Part shown: piece after piece, positions 1 to 8,724 of the stretch | Layout of the letters: each line of letters opens with the position of its first letter | How positions within the stretch are numbered: position 1 is the stretch's first letter | Origin: SHZI01 sp038214295 | Lineage (GTDB): Bacteria > Pseudomonadota > Gammaproteobacteria > Steroidobacterales > GCA-2729495 | DNA length: 64,000 nucleotides | Direction of reading: 5' to 3' | Assembly: GCA_038214295.1 (NCBI GenBank) | Contig: JBBQSA010000008.1 | Location: 1 to 64,000 of the forward strand | Notes under the pieces: model-generated | Told to the model about the DNA's origin: nothing | Databases searched by the model: none | The model's input: the letters and a program-made list of their open reading frames with translations, nothing else | Translations under genes and position numbers: made by a program

Positions 1-771
1 CGTTACGGAGCGGGACAGCTGAACGTGCGCAACAGTTACTGGATCATCGCCGGCGGCGAGCAGGGCAGCACCGAGGACGGCAACGTGGCGGCCAACGTCA
101 GCAGCCGGGGCTTCGACTTCGACCCGAAGTTCGGCGGCTCCAACAGCACCAACATCACCGGCACCTACCCGCTGCCGATGCAGGCGACACCGCAATTGCT
201 CACCGCGGCCCTCGTCTGGCACATCGACATCACGGGTCCGTCCGGCCCCGGCTTCAACACCACCGCGACGCTGCGCAACCTGGACCTGGCGGTGATCGAT
301 CTCGATGCCAGCGGCTCGCCGGTGCTGTCCTCCCAGAGCCTGACCGAGAACACGGAGAACATCTGGTTCGTTGTGCCGGCCAACGCCCGCTACGCCCTGC
401 GGGTGACGCGGACTGGCACCTTCAACTGGCGTTACGCACTGGCCTGGCAGCTGCTCACGGACACCGACGGCGACGGCGCCCCGGATAGCATGGACAACTG
501 CACGCAGGTGGCGAACGGCCCCATCGTTCCCGATACCGGTGGCAACAGCCAGCTAGACACAGACGCTGACGGCTACGGCAACCGCTGCGACGGCGACCTG
601 AACAACAACGGCGTCACGAACGCCCAGGACAACACGATATTCCGCAGCAAGCTCGGCTCGACCGAGGCCGTCGCCGACTTCAACGGCAACGGCGTCGTGA
701 ATGCTCAGGACACCACGATATTCCGCGGCCTCCTGGGGTCGACACCGGGGCCGTCGGGGCTGGTGCCTTAA
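1..771 (+). CDS. Secreted protein with dockerin-like C-terminus, 5' truncated (possible subtilisin-family peptidase)
   Basis: The reading frame is open from the first base, so the gene begins upstream; the GTG at 25 is only an internal codon. The first residues (GAGQLNV..SYWIIAGGEQ) resemble the region just after the catalytic domain of S8 serine peptidases, followed by a beta-rich stretch with WHIDITGP. The C-terminal part has an acidic thrombospondin type 3-like segment (DTDGDGAPD, DTDADGYGNRCDGD) and two dockerin-like calcium loops (DLNNNGVTNAQD, DFNGNGVVNAQD), ending PGPSGLVP. Both loops have the D-x-N-x-N-G pattern of EF-hand-like calcium ligands. The same tail ends the HAF-repeat protein at 1708-3507. 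Extracellular location is inferred; the peptidase identity is weak because the catalytic part is missing. Confidence 0.7.
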   Translation, partial: RYGAGQLNVRNSYWIIAGGEQGSTEDGNVAANVSSRGFDFDPKFGGSNSTNITGTYPLPMQATPQLLTAALVWHIDITGPSGPGFNTTATLRNLDLAVIDLDASGSPVLSSQSLTENTENIWFVVPANARYALRVTRTGTFNWRYALAWQLLTDTDGDGAPDSMDNCTQVANGPIVPDTGGNSQLDTDADGYGNRCDGDLNNNGVTNAQDNTIFRSKLGSTEAVADFNGNGVVNAQDTTIFRGLLGSTPGPSGLVP

Positions 772-802
772 GCGCACCGGAAGCCGCTACACTCCACCCT
801 GA

Positions 803-1711
803 GTGGATGAACTGAGCAAAACCGTCGGCGACGCCTGGACCTGGCTCCACAACGCCAGCCTTCCCCTCGGGGACATGCGCCTGGAAGTCTGGCGCGTCAT
901 CGTGCTGGTCGTCCTTGTGCTCGCCGTGGCAGTGGCCGGCCAGCTGACCGAGCGGGCCATCCGCCGGCTCGGCAAGCGCTGGTCGGACGGCGAGGCCGTC
1001 TACCCGGCGGCTTACGCCCTCGGCCGGCTGGGCAAGTACATCGTGTTCATCATCGGCGCCACGCTGGGCCTCGACACGATGGGCCTCGACCTCTCCAAGC
1101 TCGCGATCATCGGCGGCGCCATCGGCGTCGGCGTGGGCTTTGGCCTGCAAAACATCGTCAGTAATTTCGTCTCGGGCATCATCCTGCTGGTCGAGCGCAG
1201 CCTGAAGGTCGGTGACTTCGTCGACCTCCAGTCCGGTGTGCGCGGCCGGGTGGTGGAGATCGCGATGCGCTACACGCGCGTGTCCACCAACGACTCGGTG
1301 GACATCCTGGTGCCGAACTCGGAGTTCGTGAACGGCCGGGTAACCAACTGGACCTTCGACGACTTCAACCGCCGTATCCACATCCCGTTCGGCGTGGCCT
1401 ACGGTACCGACAAGGACAAGGTCAAGAAGGCGGGAATCGCCGCTGCCGGTCGCATCCCCGGCGTGATCCTGGACGACCCGCGCCGGCCGCCCAACGTGTG
1501 GCTGGTGGAATTCGGCGACAGCAGCCTGAATTTCGAGCTGGTCGTGTGGGTAGCCCGTGAACTCGTCGTTGCCCCCGGCGCCACGCAGGCCAAGCTGCTC
1601 TGGGCCCTCGACGACGAGCTGCGGGACGCCGGCATCGAGATCCCGTTCCCGCAGCGGGACCTGCACGTGCGTTCCGGGGAGCTCAAGGTGCGGACGAACG
1701 AGGCGCGCTAG
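803..1711 (+). CDS. MscS-family mechanosensitive channel
   Basis: A 302-residue protein of small-conductance mechanosensitive channel size, expected in the inner membrane where it releases solutes on osmotic downshock. An N-terminal membrane segment (about residues 30-50) is followed by further helices and the family's pore-lining region with GVGVGFGLQNIVSNFVSG, then the beta domain (KVGDFVDL, GRVVEI, LVPNSEFVNGRVTNW) and a cytoplasmic alpha/beta cage. It begins at a GTG 31 bases after the preceding stop. Its TAG shares a CTAG tetranucleotide with the stop of the convergent HAF-repeat gene. The sub-type (MscS, YbdG-like or other) cannot be fixed from this sequence alone. Confidence 0.9.
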   Translation: MDELSKTVGDAWTWLHNASLPLGDMRLEVWRVIVLVVLVLAVAVAGQLTERAIRRLGKRWSDGEAVYPAAYALGRLGKYIVFIIGATLGLDTMGLDLSKLAIIGGAIGVGVGFGLQNIVSNFVSGIILLVERSLKVGDFVDLQSGVRGRVVEIAMRYTRVSTNDSVDILVPNSEFVNGRVTNWTFDDFNRRIHIPFGVAYGTDKDKVKKAGIAAAGRIPGVILDDPRRPPNVWLVEFGDSSLNFELVVWVARELVVAPGATQAKLLWALDDELRDAGIEIPFPQRDLHVRSGELKVRTNEAR

Positions 1712-3507
1712 GGGACCAGCTCCGAGGGTCCCGGCGGCCTGCCGAGCAGCTGGCGCAAGTAAAGCGCGTCCTCATCGTCCACGACACCGTTGCAGTTGAG
1801 GTCGGCCCGGCTGAAGAGCGGCGCGACGCTGGGCTGACCCAGCTGCTGCCGGAACAACGCGACGTCCTGGCCATTCGTGAAACCGTTGTTACTCAGGTCG
1901 CCGTCGCAGCGGTTGCCGTAGCCATCACCGTCGCTGTCGCACTGGTCCGGGTTGGGGACTGCGATGCAGTTGTCCAGGTGGTCCGCCACCCCGTCCCCGT
2001 CGGCGTCGCCCATCGGCTGGATGTTGGCGACGAAGCCCTCCCACCAGCTCTGCGGGTTGATACCGGTGACCGCAATGATCCTGCCATTCGCCGAGATGCC
2101 CACGGCCTGCTGCATCTTCCAGCCGGTCAGCCCGGTGGCGCCATTTGCAACCAGTACCTCGACGAGGTCCCGCATGCCAGTGGCTTCGGTCCAGATGAAG
2201 ATGTGCTTCTCGGTGTCCCGGTATTTCGAGCTTTCACCCACCACGACACTGCCATCGGCGGAAACCGCCCGCGCCAGGCTGTAGTAGTGCCCGGGGAAGG
2301 CGCCGAGCCCCACCATGCCGTCCTCTGCGGTCCAGCGGAAGGCCTCGGCCTCCCCCGGCGTGGCGTTCGACCCGTAGCCGACCACAACGGTGCCGTCGCC
2401 GGAGACGCCAAGGGCGTTGGAATACCAGCCGCCCGGGAGAGTGCCCAGCGACTGCATTCCGGTAGCCTCGGTCCAGCGGAAGCCAATGTTTGCGACATCC
2501 CCGATGACGACCCTGCCGTCGGCGGAGGCCGCCTTGGCTTGCCCGGGACCGAGCAACTCCACGCCGCCCGCCGCCGTCCACCGTATAGCGCCGTCGGGTC
2601 CCAACCCGACGACGACGTTCCCATCGGCGGAAACACCTCTGGCGGCGGTTATCTCGCTGCTCAGAGCCTGAACGGTGCTGCCGGCCAGATCACCGGATTC
2701 GTTGGCGTGCCAGATAACGGCTTTCGATTCCGTGCCATGGTTGAGCGATCCAACGATCACCAGCCCGTTGGCCGAGACAGAGGAAGTCGAGCCGAAAGTG
2801 GACGCTGGTCCGGGCAAACTTGCCAGGCTGGAAATTCCGAGTTCGTCAGTCCAGCGGAAACTCCCCGCCTTCCCCTGGTCGTCGAAGCCCTGACCGGAGG
2901 CTACCCGGCCATCGGCGGAGATGCCGGTTGCCATCATCCTCGACAGTGACGAGCCGGGAAGGAGCCCCAGTGGCCTGAACGTCGCACCATTGTCCCGGAC
3001 GAGGAACATCCCCACCCCCGGTTTGCCACCCGAGGCGGGCAAGTCCGCAGGGCTGTCCGTCCAGTCGTAGCTCCACGTCCCGTCCGGCTGCCGCAACACG
3101 CTGATCTCGAGCCCCGAGAGGCAGCACTCGATATCCCCCGAGTTACCGATGAAGTTGGCCGTACCAAACAGGGTGGTCGGCACCTGGTACCCGTTTGCCG
3201 GCACCGGCGTCGACGGGCTGCCCATCAGGAACCCGGAGAAGAAGCGCACCGCGTCGTCGTAGCCGGTGACGCTGGGATTCAGGCTGCCATTCACGAGTCC
3301 CGTAATGGCCGTGACATTATCGACAAGTCGCCACCCGTCCCGCGTGTAGCTGTTCTCCTTCCCCAGGCCCCTGGTCACCCACGGCGCCAGCCAGACCAGG
3401 TTGGTCCTGGTGTCGAGCACCTCGACGTCATTCAGATAGACCAATGCAGCGCGGGCGGGCATCCCGTACGTGAGGGCGAGAGTGATGGCAACCAGGAGGC
3501 GGTGCAT
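1708..3507 (-). CDS. HAF-repeat extracellular protein with dockerin-like tail
   Basis: A 599-residue secreted protein. An N-terminal signal peptide (MHRLLVAITLALTYGMPARA) is followed by a DUF1566-like start (LDTRTNLVWLAPWV) and then at least six HAF-type repeats, recognisable by recurring A-x-G-V/I-S-A/G-D-G-x-V-V-G and F-R-W-T-E elements. The C-terminal 100 residues carry a thrombospondin type 3-like segment (MGDADGDGVADHLDNC) and dockerin-like loops (DLSNNGFTNGQD, DLNCNGVVDDED), ending PGPSELVP. The HAF family has no established biochemical role; a calcium-stabilised surface or secreted protein is my inference. The gene is divergent from nothing close by and lies downstream of, but separate from, mnmE. 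Confidence 0.85.
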   Translation of the reverse strand: MHRLLVAITLALTYGMPARAALVYLNDVEVLDTRTNLVWLAPWVTRGLGKENSYTRDGWRLVDNVTAITGLVNGSLNPSVTGYDDAVRFFSGFLMGSPSTPVPANGYQVPTTLFGTANFIGNSGDIECCLSGLEISVLRQPDGTWSYDWTDSPADLPASGGKPGVGMFLVRDNGATFRPLGLLPGSSLSRMMATGISADGRVASGQGFDDQGKAGSFRWTDELGISSLASLPGPASTFGSTSSVSANGLVIVGSLNHGTESKAVIWHANESGDLAGSTVQALSSEITAARGVSADGNVVVGLGPDGAIRWTAAGGVELLGPGQAKAASADGRVVIGDVANIGFRWTEATGMQSLGTLPGGWYSNALGVSGDGTVVVGYGSNATPGEAEAFRWTAEDGMVGLGAFPGHYYSLARAVSADGSVVVGESSKYRDTEKHIFIWTEATGMRDLVEVLVANGATGLTGWKMQQAVGISANGRIIAVTGINPQSWWEGFVANIQPMGDADGDGVADHLDNCIAVPNPDQCDSDGDGYGNRCDGDLSNNGFTNGQDVALFRQQLGQPSVAPLFSRADLNCNGVVDDEDALYLRQLLGRPPGPSELVP

Positions 3508-3584
3508 GGGGCGGTAGCCTTTATTCTTCTTATTACGGAGACTCTATTGCCGGGCGAGCATAGTCAGTATCAGGGGTTGCCGAA

Positions 3585-3600
3585 TCACCCAAACGGGTGA
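3585..3600. terminator. Short stem-loop between mnmE and the HAF-repeat gene
   Basis: TCACCC-AAAC-GGGTGA forms a 6-bp stem with a 4-base loop, 12 bases beyond the mnmE stop codon. There is no T tract after it on the minus strand, so intrinsic termination is uncertain. The rest of the roughly 100-base gap is comparatively AT-rich (for example TTATTCTTCTTATTA) and probably holds the promoter of the HAF-repeat gene. Confidence 0.35.
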
Positions 3601-3611
3601 CATCGGCGGCC

Positions 3612-4964
3612 TTACTTGCCGATGCAGAAGCTGGCGAAGATCCTGCCCAGCAGGTCATCACTGCTGAACTCCCCCGTTATGTCCGCCAGCGCCAGCTGGG
3701 CGGCCCGCAGCTCTTCTGCCAGCAATTCACCTGCCCGATTGGACTCCAGCTGCTCCCGGCCCGCATCGAAGTGCACCCTGGCGCGGCGGATGCTGTCGAG
3801 GTGCCGTTGGCGGGCGAGCACCGTGCCCTCGCCCGGGTCGCTGAAGCCCACCGTTAACTTGATGAGGCCGCGAAGATCGTCGAGGCCGGCGCCGGTGCGC
3901 GCCGAGAGCCGGAGGACGACGGGATCGGTGCCGACAACGGGGCCAGGCGACTCCCCTGTCAGGTCAATCTTGTTCCGCACCAGGATCAGCGGCACGCCGG
4001 GCGGGACTTCCGCGAGGAGCGCCGCGATCGGCGTTGTGTCCGTGGCATCCACCACCAGCAGCGTGAGATCCGCCAGCGCCAGCTGGCCGCGGGTGCGCTG
4101 GACCCCTTCCCGCTCCACCACGTCGTTGGTGTCCCGCAGGCCGGCGGTGTCGACGATGTGCACCGGCAGGCCGTCGATATCCAGGTGTTCGCGGACCAGG
4201 TCCCGGGTGGTGCCGGGCTGGTCAGTGACGATCGCGGCGTCGTAGCCGGCGAGGCGGTTCAGCAGGCTCGACTTGCCGCTGTTGGGCCGGCCGGCCAGCA
4301 CCACGTGTATGCCGTCGCGGAGCAACGCGCCCTGGCGGGCCGTGGTCTCGATGCGGGTGAATTCCGTCGCCACGCTGTCGAGGCGCCGGCGGAGCTCATC
4401 GGTGCCGAGGAAGTCGAGCTCCTCCTCCGGGAAATCAATGGCGGCCTCCACGTACATGCGCAGCGCCGTCACCTGCTCGTTCAGGCCGAGGATCGCCGCG
4501 GAGAACTCGCCGGCCAGGGAGCGCTGCGCCGCCCTTGCCGCCGCCCGGGAGCCCGCGTCGATCAGGTCGGCGACTGCTTCAGCCTGCAACAGGTCGAGCT
4601 TGTCATTGAGGAAGGCCCGCTCAGAAAATTCGCCGGGCCGCGCGGCGCGCGCGCCTAGCCCCAGCACCCGCTCGACGAGCAGCTCCAGCAGTACCGGGCC
4701 GCCATGGGCCTGGAGCTCGAGGACGTCCTCGCCGGTATAGGAATGCGGCGCGGGGAAGTACAGCGCGAGGCCGGTGTCGAGGGTGTCGCCGTCGGCATCG
4801 CGGAAGGGAAGGAGCGTCGCCAGCCGGGGCTCGGGACAGCCACCGAGCACGGCGTCGGCGATGGCCCGGACCTGGGGGCCGGAGACCCGCACGATGCCCA
4901 CCCCGCCCCGCCCGGCGGGCGTGGCCCGGGCGACGATCGTGCTGCTACCGGGGGGCGTGGTCAT
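3612..4964 (-). CDS. mnmE: tRNA uridine-5-carboxymethylaminomethyl GTPase MnmE
   Basis: MnmE, with MnmG, installs the cmnm5 modification at the wobble uridine of certain tRNAs. The 450-residue length is standard. An N-terminal tetrahydrofolate-binding domain is followed by a helical domain interrupted by a Ras-like G domain with P-loop GRPNSGKS (225-232), TTRD, DTAG and NKID. The C-terminus ends CIGK, matching the invariant CxGK motif with the catalytic cysteine. It begins 19 bases after the yidC stop, the usual yidC-mnmE arrangement next to the origin. Confidence 0.98.
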   Translation of the reverse strand: MTTPPGSSTIVARATPAGRGGVGIVRVSGPQVRAIADAVLGGCPEPRLATLLPFRDADGDTLDTGLALYFPAPHSYTGEDVLELQAHGGPVLLELLVERVLGLGARAARPGEFSERAFLNDKLDLLQAEAVADLIDAGSRAAARAAQRSLAGEFSAAILGLNEQVTALRMYVEAAIDFPEEELDFLGTDELRRRLDSVATEFTRIETTARQGALLRDGIHVVLAGRPNSGKSSLLNRLAGYDAAIVTDQPGTTRDLVREHLDIDGLPVHIVDTAGLRDTNDVVEREGVQRTRGQLALADLTLLVVDATDTTPIAALLAEVPPGVPLILVRNKIDLTGESPGPVVGTDPVVLRLSARTGAGLDDLRGLIKLTVGFSDPGEGTVLARQRHLDSIRRARVHFDAGREQLESNRAGELLAEELRAAQLALADITGEFSSDDLLGRIFASFCIGK

Positions 4965-4983
4965 GGCACCCGCGGCGGCGGCG

Positions 4984-6663
4984 TCAGTCCGCGCCCAGCA
5001 CCTTGTTGATGCGCCACTGCTGGGCCATGGACAGCACCGAGTTGGTCAGCCAGTAGAGGACGAGGCCGGCCGGGAAGAAGGCGAAGAAGCCCGTGAACAC
5101 CACCGGCATGATCTGCATCATTTTGGCCTGCACCGGGTCTGGCGGCGGCGGGTTCAGCTTCTGCTGGAAGAACATGGCCGCGCCCATCAGCAACGGCAGC
5201 ACGAAGAACGGGTCGCGGGACGAGAGATCGGTGATCCACAGGACGAAGGGCGCCTGGCGCATCTCCACGCTCTCCAGCAGCACCCAGTAGAAGGAGATGA
5301 AGAACGGGATCTGCACGAGCATCGGCAGGCAGCCCGCCGCCGGGTTGATCTTCTCCTTCTTGTACAGCTCCATGAGCGCCGTGCTCATGGCCTGGCGGTC
5401 GTCCTTGTAGCGCTCCTGCAGGGCCTTCATCCGCGGCTGCAGCTTGCGCATGCCCGCCATGGACCGGCCGCTGGTCTCGCTGAGCTTGTAGAACACCAGC
5501 TTGATGAGGAACGTCACCAGGATGATCGTGAGGCCCCAGTTGTGGACGATGCTATGCACCTTGTCGAGCAGCCAGAACATCGGCTGGGCCAGGATGGTCA
5601 GGCGGCCGTAGTCGACCGTGAGCTCGAGCCCCGGGGCGACGGCGGTCAGGTCCTTCTGCAGCTTGGGGCCGATGAACAGTTTCGAACGGAAGCTGCCGGT
5701 ACCCGCGGGGGCGATGGTCTGCAGCGGGCCGATGGCGCTGACCAGGTACTTGCCGTCGGCGAAGCGGCCGGAGTACTGCCAGGTCTCGGCGGACGGCGGC
5801 ACCGCTGCCGCGAGGAAGTGGTGCTGGATAGCCGCGAACCAGCCCTGGGAGACCGTCTGGGTAAAGGGCGTCTCGGCCAGGTCCTCGACCTTGAGTTTCT
5901 GGTACTTCTTGCCGTCGTAGGTCACAGGCCCATTGAAGGAGTAGGTCTCGACGTTGAGCATGCTCTGCTTGTGGGGCGTGAAGAGCCGGTGGATCTGCAG
6001 ATACTCCGCCGCCTGGTAGGGTTCGCTGCCCTTGTTCTGCACGTTGTACTCGAGGTCAATCTCGAAGCTGCCGGGGCGGAAGGTGTAGGTCTTGGTCACC
6101 ACCACGCCGGCAGGGCTTTCCCAGCGTAGCGGCACCTGCAGGCTGGAAGCGCCGCGAGCCAGGTCGAACTCGGAGCCGGTGGCCGTGAACTCCGCCAGGT
6201 GATTGGCCTCGGGCTGGCCTTTGGCGGCCCGCAGGCCACCCTGCATCGTGAAGAAGGTCGCCGGGTTGGACGACAGCAGTTCGACCGGGACGTCGGGCTG
6301 GTCCTTGTGGACCGGGTAGGTGGGCAGCGTGGCGTCGACGATGTTGCCACCGCGGGGATCAATCGCCAGGTCCAGCACATCGGTGCGGACGCGGATCAGC
6401 GCGGCGGACACGGGAGCGCTGGCGGTCGGGGCAACTACGGGCTCGGCGGCGGGGACCCCCGGCAGCGCGGGCAGGTCGGGTGCGCCATTGGTGGCGGTCG
6501 CCGCTGCGGCGACCGGCTCACCGACGGGTGCGCCGGGTAACGGGGTGGCGACGGTGCCGTCGGCAGCCAGCGACTTGGGCGCATGCGTCTGCTGCCAGGT
6601 CTGCACGGTGAGCCACACCAGCATCAGCAGGCCGACCCAGAGAAAAATTCGCAGGTTGTCCAT
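4984..6663 (-). CDS. yidC: Membrane protein insertase YidC
   Basis: YidC inserts and folds inner-membrane proteins, alone or with SecYEG. The 559-residue protein has the gammaproteobacterial layout: an N-terminal anchor (DNLRIFLWVGLLMLVWLT), a large periplasmic beta-sandwich domain (about 90-340), and a C-terminal core of five membrane helices with the family signatures NWGLTIILVT and QIPFFISFYWVL. I chose the ATG at 6663 (MDNLR, the family's normal start) over an in-frame GTG at 6669; the chosen start lies just past the rnpA stop. The yidD gene normally found between rnpA and yidC is missing here. Confidence 0.97.
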   Translation of the reverse strand: MDNLRIFLWVGLLMLVWLTVQTWQQTHAPKSLAADGTVATPLPGAPVGEPVAAAATATNGAPDLPALPGVPAAEPVVAPTASAPVSAALIRVRTDVLDLAIDPRGGNIVDATLPTYPVHKDQPDVPVELLSSNPATFFTMQGGLRAAKGQPEANHLAEFTATGSEFDLARGASSLQVPLRWESPAGVVVTKTYTFRPGSFEIDLEYNVQNKGSEPYQAAEYLQIHRLFTPHKQSMLNVETYSFNGPVTYDGKKYQKLKVEDLAETPFTQTVSQGWFAAIQHHFLAAAVPPSAETWQYSGRFADGKYLVSAIGPLQTIAPAGTGSFRSKLFIGPKLQKDLTAVAPGLELTVDYGRLTILAQPMFWLLDKVHSIVHNWGLTIILVTFLIKLVFYKLSETSGRSMAGMRKLQPRMKALQERYKDDRQAMSTALMELYKKEKINPAAGCLPMLVQIPFFISFYWVLLESVEMRQAPFVLWITDLSSRDPFFVLPLLMGAAMFFQQKLNPPPPDPVQAKMMQIMPVVFTGFFAFFPAGLVLYWLTNSVLSMAQQWRINKVLGAD

Positions 6664-6665
6664 CG

Positions 6666-7061
6666 TCACGTGGTGTTTGTCCCTGTGGGTGGGCTGTTGG
6701 TGATGCGCAGCCAGTGCTTCTCGATGCTCGCGGCAATCTCGGCCCGGTCTGCGGCCCGCGTCCCGTCCCGGGCGAGCACAACGAGGTCCACGGCGGGCAG
6801 GTCCCCGGCCCGCCGGCGGAAGCTTTCCCGGACTAGCCGGCGAAGGCGGTTGCGGCCCACGGCAAGGCGCACTTTCTGCTTGGAGATTGCGAAGCCGAGG
6901 CGCGGTTGCCCGAGAGCGTTCGGATGAAACAGCACAGTGAAGAAACGATCGCCAGACCGCTGGCCGTTCTTGAACACGTTATCAAAGTCCGTCGCGTGGA
7001 GGAGGCGCCGGTGCCGCGGGAAGGTTGGTCGGGGATCGCCGCGCGGAGTCTCTGGAGGCAA
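6666..7061 (-). CDS. rnpA: Ribonuclease P protein component
   Basis: The small basic protein subunit of RNase P, which helps the catalytic RNA remove 5' leaders from tRNA precursors. The conserved core is clear: a central F-x-V-LFH strand, then GFAISKQKVRLAVGRNRLRR, matching the family's RNR motif, followed by R-E-S-F-R. At 131 residues it is slightly long because the TTG start at 7061 adds a dozen residues before the usual FPRHRRLL beginning; a later start is possible. It follows rpmH by 44 bases and abuts yidC. Confidence 0.95.
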   Translation of the reverse strand: MPPETPRGDPRPTFPRHRRLLHATDFDNVFKNGQRSGDRFFTVLFHPNALGQPRLGFAISKQKVRLAVGRNRLRRLVRESFRRRAGDLPAVDLVVLARDGTRAADRAEIAASIEKHWLRITNSPPTGTNTT

Positions 7062-7105
7062 GGTGGGCGGCGTGGCGCTCGCGCTCCGGCAGCCGGCCCT
7101 GGCGG

Positions 7106-7240
7106 TCAGACCGTGAGTCGCGCGCGGCCCTTGGCCCGGCGGCGCTTCAGCACCAGTCGACCACCGCGGGTGGCCATGCGGGCGCGGAAGCCGTGCGTCC
7201 GGGCGCGCTTCAGTTTGCTGGGCTGGTAGGTTCTTTTCAT
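7106..7240 (-). CDS. rpmH: 50S ribosomal protein L34
   Basis: A 44-residue highly basic protein beginning MKRTYQPSKLKRARTHGF and continuing RARMATRGGRLVLKRRRAKG, an unmistakable L34 sequence. L34 is a late-assembling protein of the large ribosomal subunit. It is the first gene of the minus-strand rpmH-rnpA-yidC-mnmE series and faces away from dnaA across the origin-proximal gap. It is very short but certain from its sequence. Confidence 0.99.
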   Translation of the reverse strand: MKRTYQPSKLKRARTHGFRARMATRGGRLVLKRRRAKGRARLTV

Positions 7241-7410
7241 GAGAGAAACTCGCCGGAAAACAAAAGGATGGGATAGTCAGGAGGGCGGAAGGTTAAGGAG
7301 CCGCCCTCCCCCTGTCAATAGCAGTGCTGCCTGTGGATAAGTCCGGAGTCGCCCGCTAGACTGCCGGCCTCCCCTTTCCACAACCATAATCAGATTCACG
7401 GGGTGAATCC
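7241..7410. other. rpmH-dnaA intergenic region, candidate origin part
   Basis: This gap lies at the divergence point of the leading-strand gene sets, a common oriC position. It holds one perfect DnaA box, TGTGGATAA at 7332-7340 (complement TTATCCACA), and a weak box-like CTTTCCACA near 7374. Only one perfect box is visible, fewer than in a full E. coli-type origin, so it may be a dnaA autoregulatory site or only part of the origin. Confidence 0.5.
7290..7318 (-). promoter_or_regulatory. Putative sigma-70 promoter for rpmH-rnpA
   Basis: On the minus strand a consensus -35 hexamer TTGACA (7318-7313) is followed after 17 bases by TAACCT (7295-7290) as a weaker -10 element, about 50 bases before the rpmH ATG. 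Spacing and the perfect -35 support it. A 9-bp inverted repeat (GGAGGGCGG / CCGCCCTCC, 7280-7288 and 7301-7309) overlaps the -10 region and could affect the leader. Confidence 0.6.
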
Positions 7411-8724
7411 GTGCAGTCTTCTCTCTGGGGCCGCTGTGTCCAGCAACTGCGGTCCGACCTGCCCGAGCAGCAATTCAATACCTGGATACGCCCGTTGCAG
7501 GCCGTCGAGGAGCCACAGAGCATCCGGCTCCTGGCGCCCAACCGCTTTGTAGTCGACTGGGTGAACAGCAACTGCCTCGAGCGCATCACCGAGTTCCTGC
7601 AGGAAACGCCCGGCATGACCGTGCGCGTGGAAGTCGGCAGCCTCGCCAACCTGCAGCGCCAGGCGTTGCCGGCGGCGGGCAAGCCCCGGCTCCCGACCAC
7701 CATCGGCGGCAAGCTGAATCCCGACTACACCTTCGACAAGTTCGTCGAGGGCAAGAGCAATCAGATGGCCCGGGCTGCTGCATTGCAAGTAGCCAGTAAC
7801 CCGGGTCGGGGCTACAACCCGCTCTTCATCTACGGTGGCGTAGGACTCGGCAAAACCCACCTGATGCAGGGAGTTGGGCACGTGATCGTCGCAAATCGGC
7901 CCGAAGCCCGCGTGGCCTACGTGCACTCGGAGCAGTTCGTGGGCGACATGGTTCGTGCACTGCAACATAACACCATCAACGAATTCAAGGCGTCCTACCG
8001 GTCGCTGGACGCCCTGCTGATAGACGACATCCAGTTCTTCGCCAACAAGGAGCGCTCCCAGGAGGAGTTCTTCCACACCTTCAACGCCCTCCTTGAGGAC
8101 CAGCGGCAGGTGATCCTGACCTGCGACCGCTATCCCAAGGAGGTCAACGGCCTGGAGGAGCGCCTGAAGTCCCGCTTCGGCTGGGGGCTGACCGTCTCCA
8201 TCGACCCGCCCGAGCTCGAAACCAGTGTGGCGATCCTGATGAGCAAGGCGGCGGCGGCCCACAAGGACCTGCCGGAGGAGGTCGCCTTCTTCATGGCCCA
8301 GCGGATCCGCTCCAACGTCCGCGAGCTGGAGGGCGCGCTCCACCGCGTCATGGCGAACTCCACCTTCACCGGCCGGCCCATCACGCTCGAGTTCGCCAAG
8401 GATGCCCTGCGGGACCTGCTGGCACTGCAGGACCGCCTGGTGACTATCGAGAACATCCAGAAGACGGTTGCCGAGTACAGCAAGGTGCGCGTGGCTGACC
8501 TGCTGTCGAAGCGGCGCAATCGCTCGATCACCCGACCGCGGCAGATTGCCATGAGCCTCGCGAAGGAACTGACCAGTCACAGCCTCCCGGAGATTGGCGA
8601 CCAGTTCGGGGGCCGCGATCACACGACCGTGCTGCACGCCTGCCGGCGAGTGAAACTGCTGCGGGAGACGGAATCCCGCGTGCGCGAGGATTACCTGAAC
8701 CTGATCCGCATCCTGACGGCCTAG
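7411..8724 (+). CDS. dnaA: Chromosomal replication initiator DnaA
   Basis: DnaA binds origin boxes as an ATP complex, melts DNA and loads the replicative helicase. The 437-residue protein has an N-terminal DnaB-interaction domain (WIRPLQ), a short linker of only about 20-25 residues, an AAA+ domain with Walker A GGVGLGKT (142-149) and Walker B LLIDDIQF, and a C-terminal HTH domain with the GGRDHTTVLHAC signature. The GTG start at 7411 is the only suitable in-frame start. The compact linker explains why it is shorter than E. coli DnaA (467). Confidence 0.98.
   Translation: MQSSLWGRCVQQLRSDLPEQQFNTWIRPLQAVEEPQSIRLLAPNRFVVDWVNSNCLERITEFLQETPGMTVRVEVGSLANLQRQALPAAGKPRLPTTIGGKLNPDYTFDKFVEGKSNQMARAAALQVASNPGRGYNPLFIYGGVGLGKTHLMQGVGHVIVANRPEARVAYVHSEQFVGDMVRALQHNTINEFKASYRSLDALLIDDIQFFANKERSQEEFFHTFNALLEDQRQVILTCDRYPKEVNGLEERLKSRFGWGLTVSIDPPELETSVAILMSKAAAAHKDLPEEVAFFMAQRIRSNVRELEGALHRVMANSTFTGRPITLEFAKDALRDLLALQDRLVTIENIQKTVAEYSKVRVADLLSKRRNRSITRPRQIAMSLAKELTSHSLPEIGDQFGGRDHTTVLHACRRVKLLRETESRVREDYLNLIRILTA

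Noticed and set aside
680..1666. 328-residue minus-strand frame over the MscS gene
   Set aside because: Shadow frame: Val/Asp/His/Gln-rich sequence without motifs, while the plus-strand MscS sequence is canonical.
4774..6129. 451-residue plus-strand frame over yidC and mnmE
   Set aside because: Shadow of YidC and MnmE codons; no recognisable domain or ribosome-binding site.
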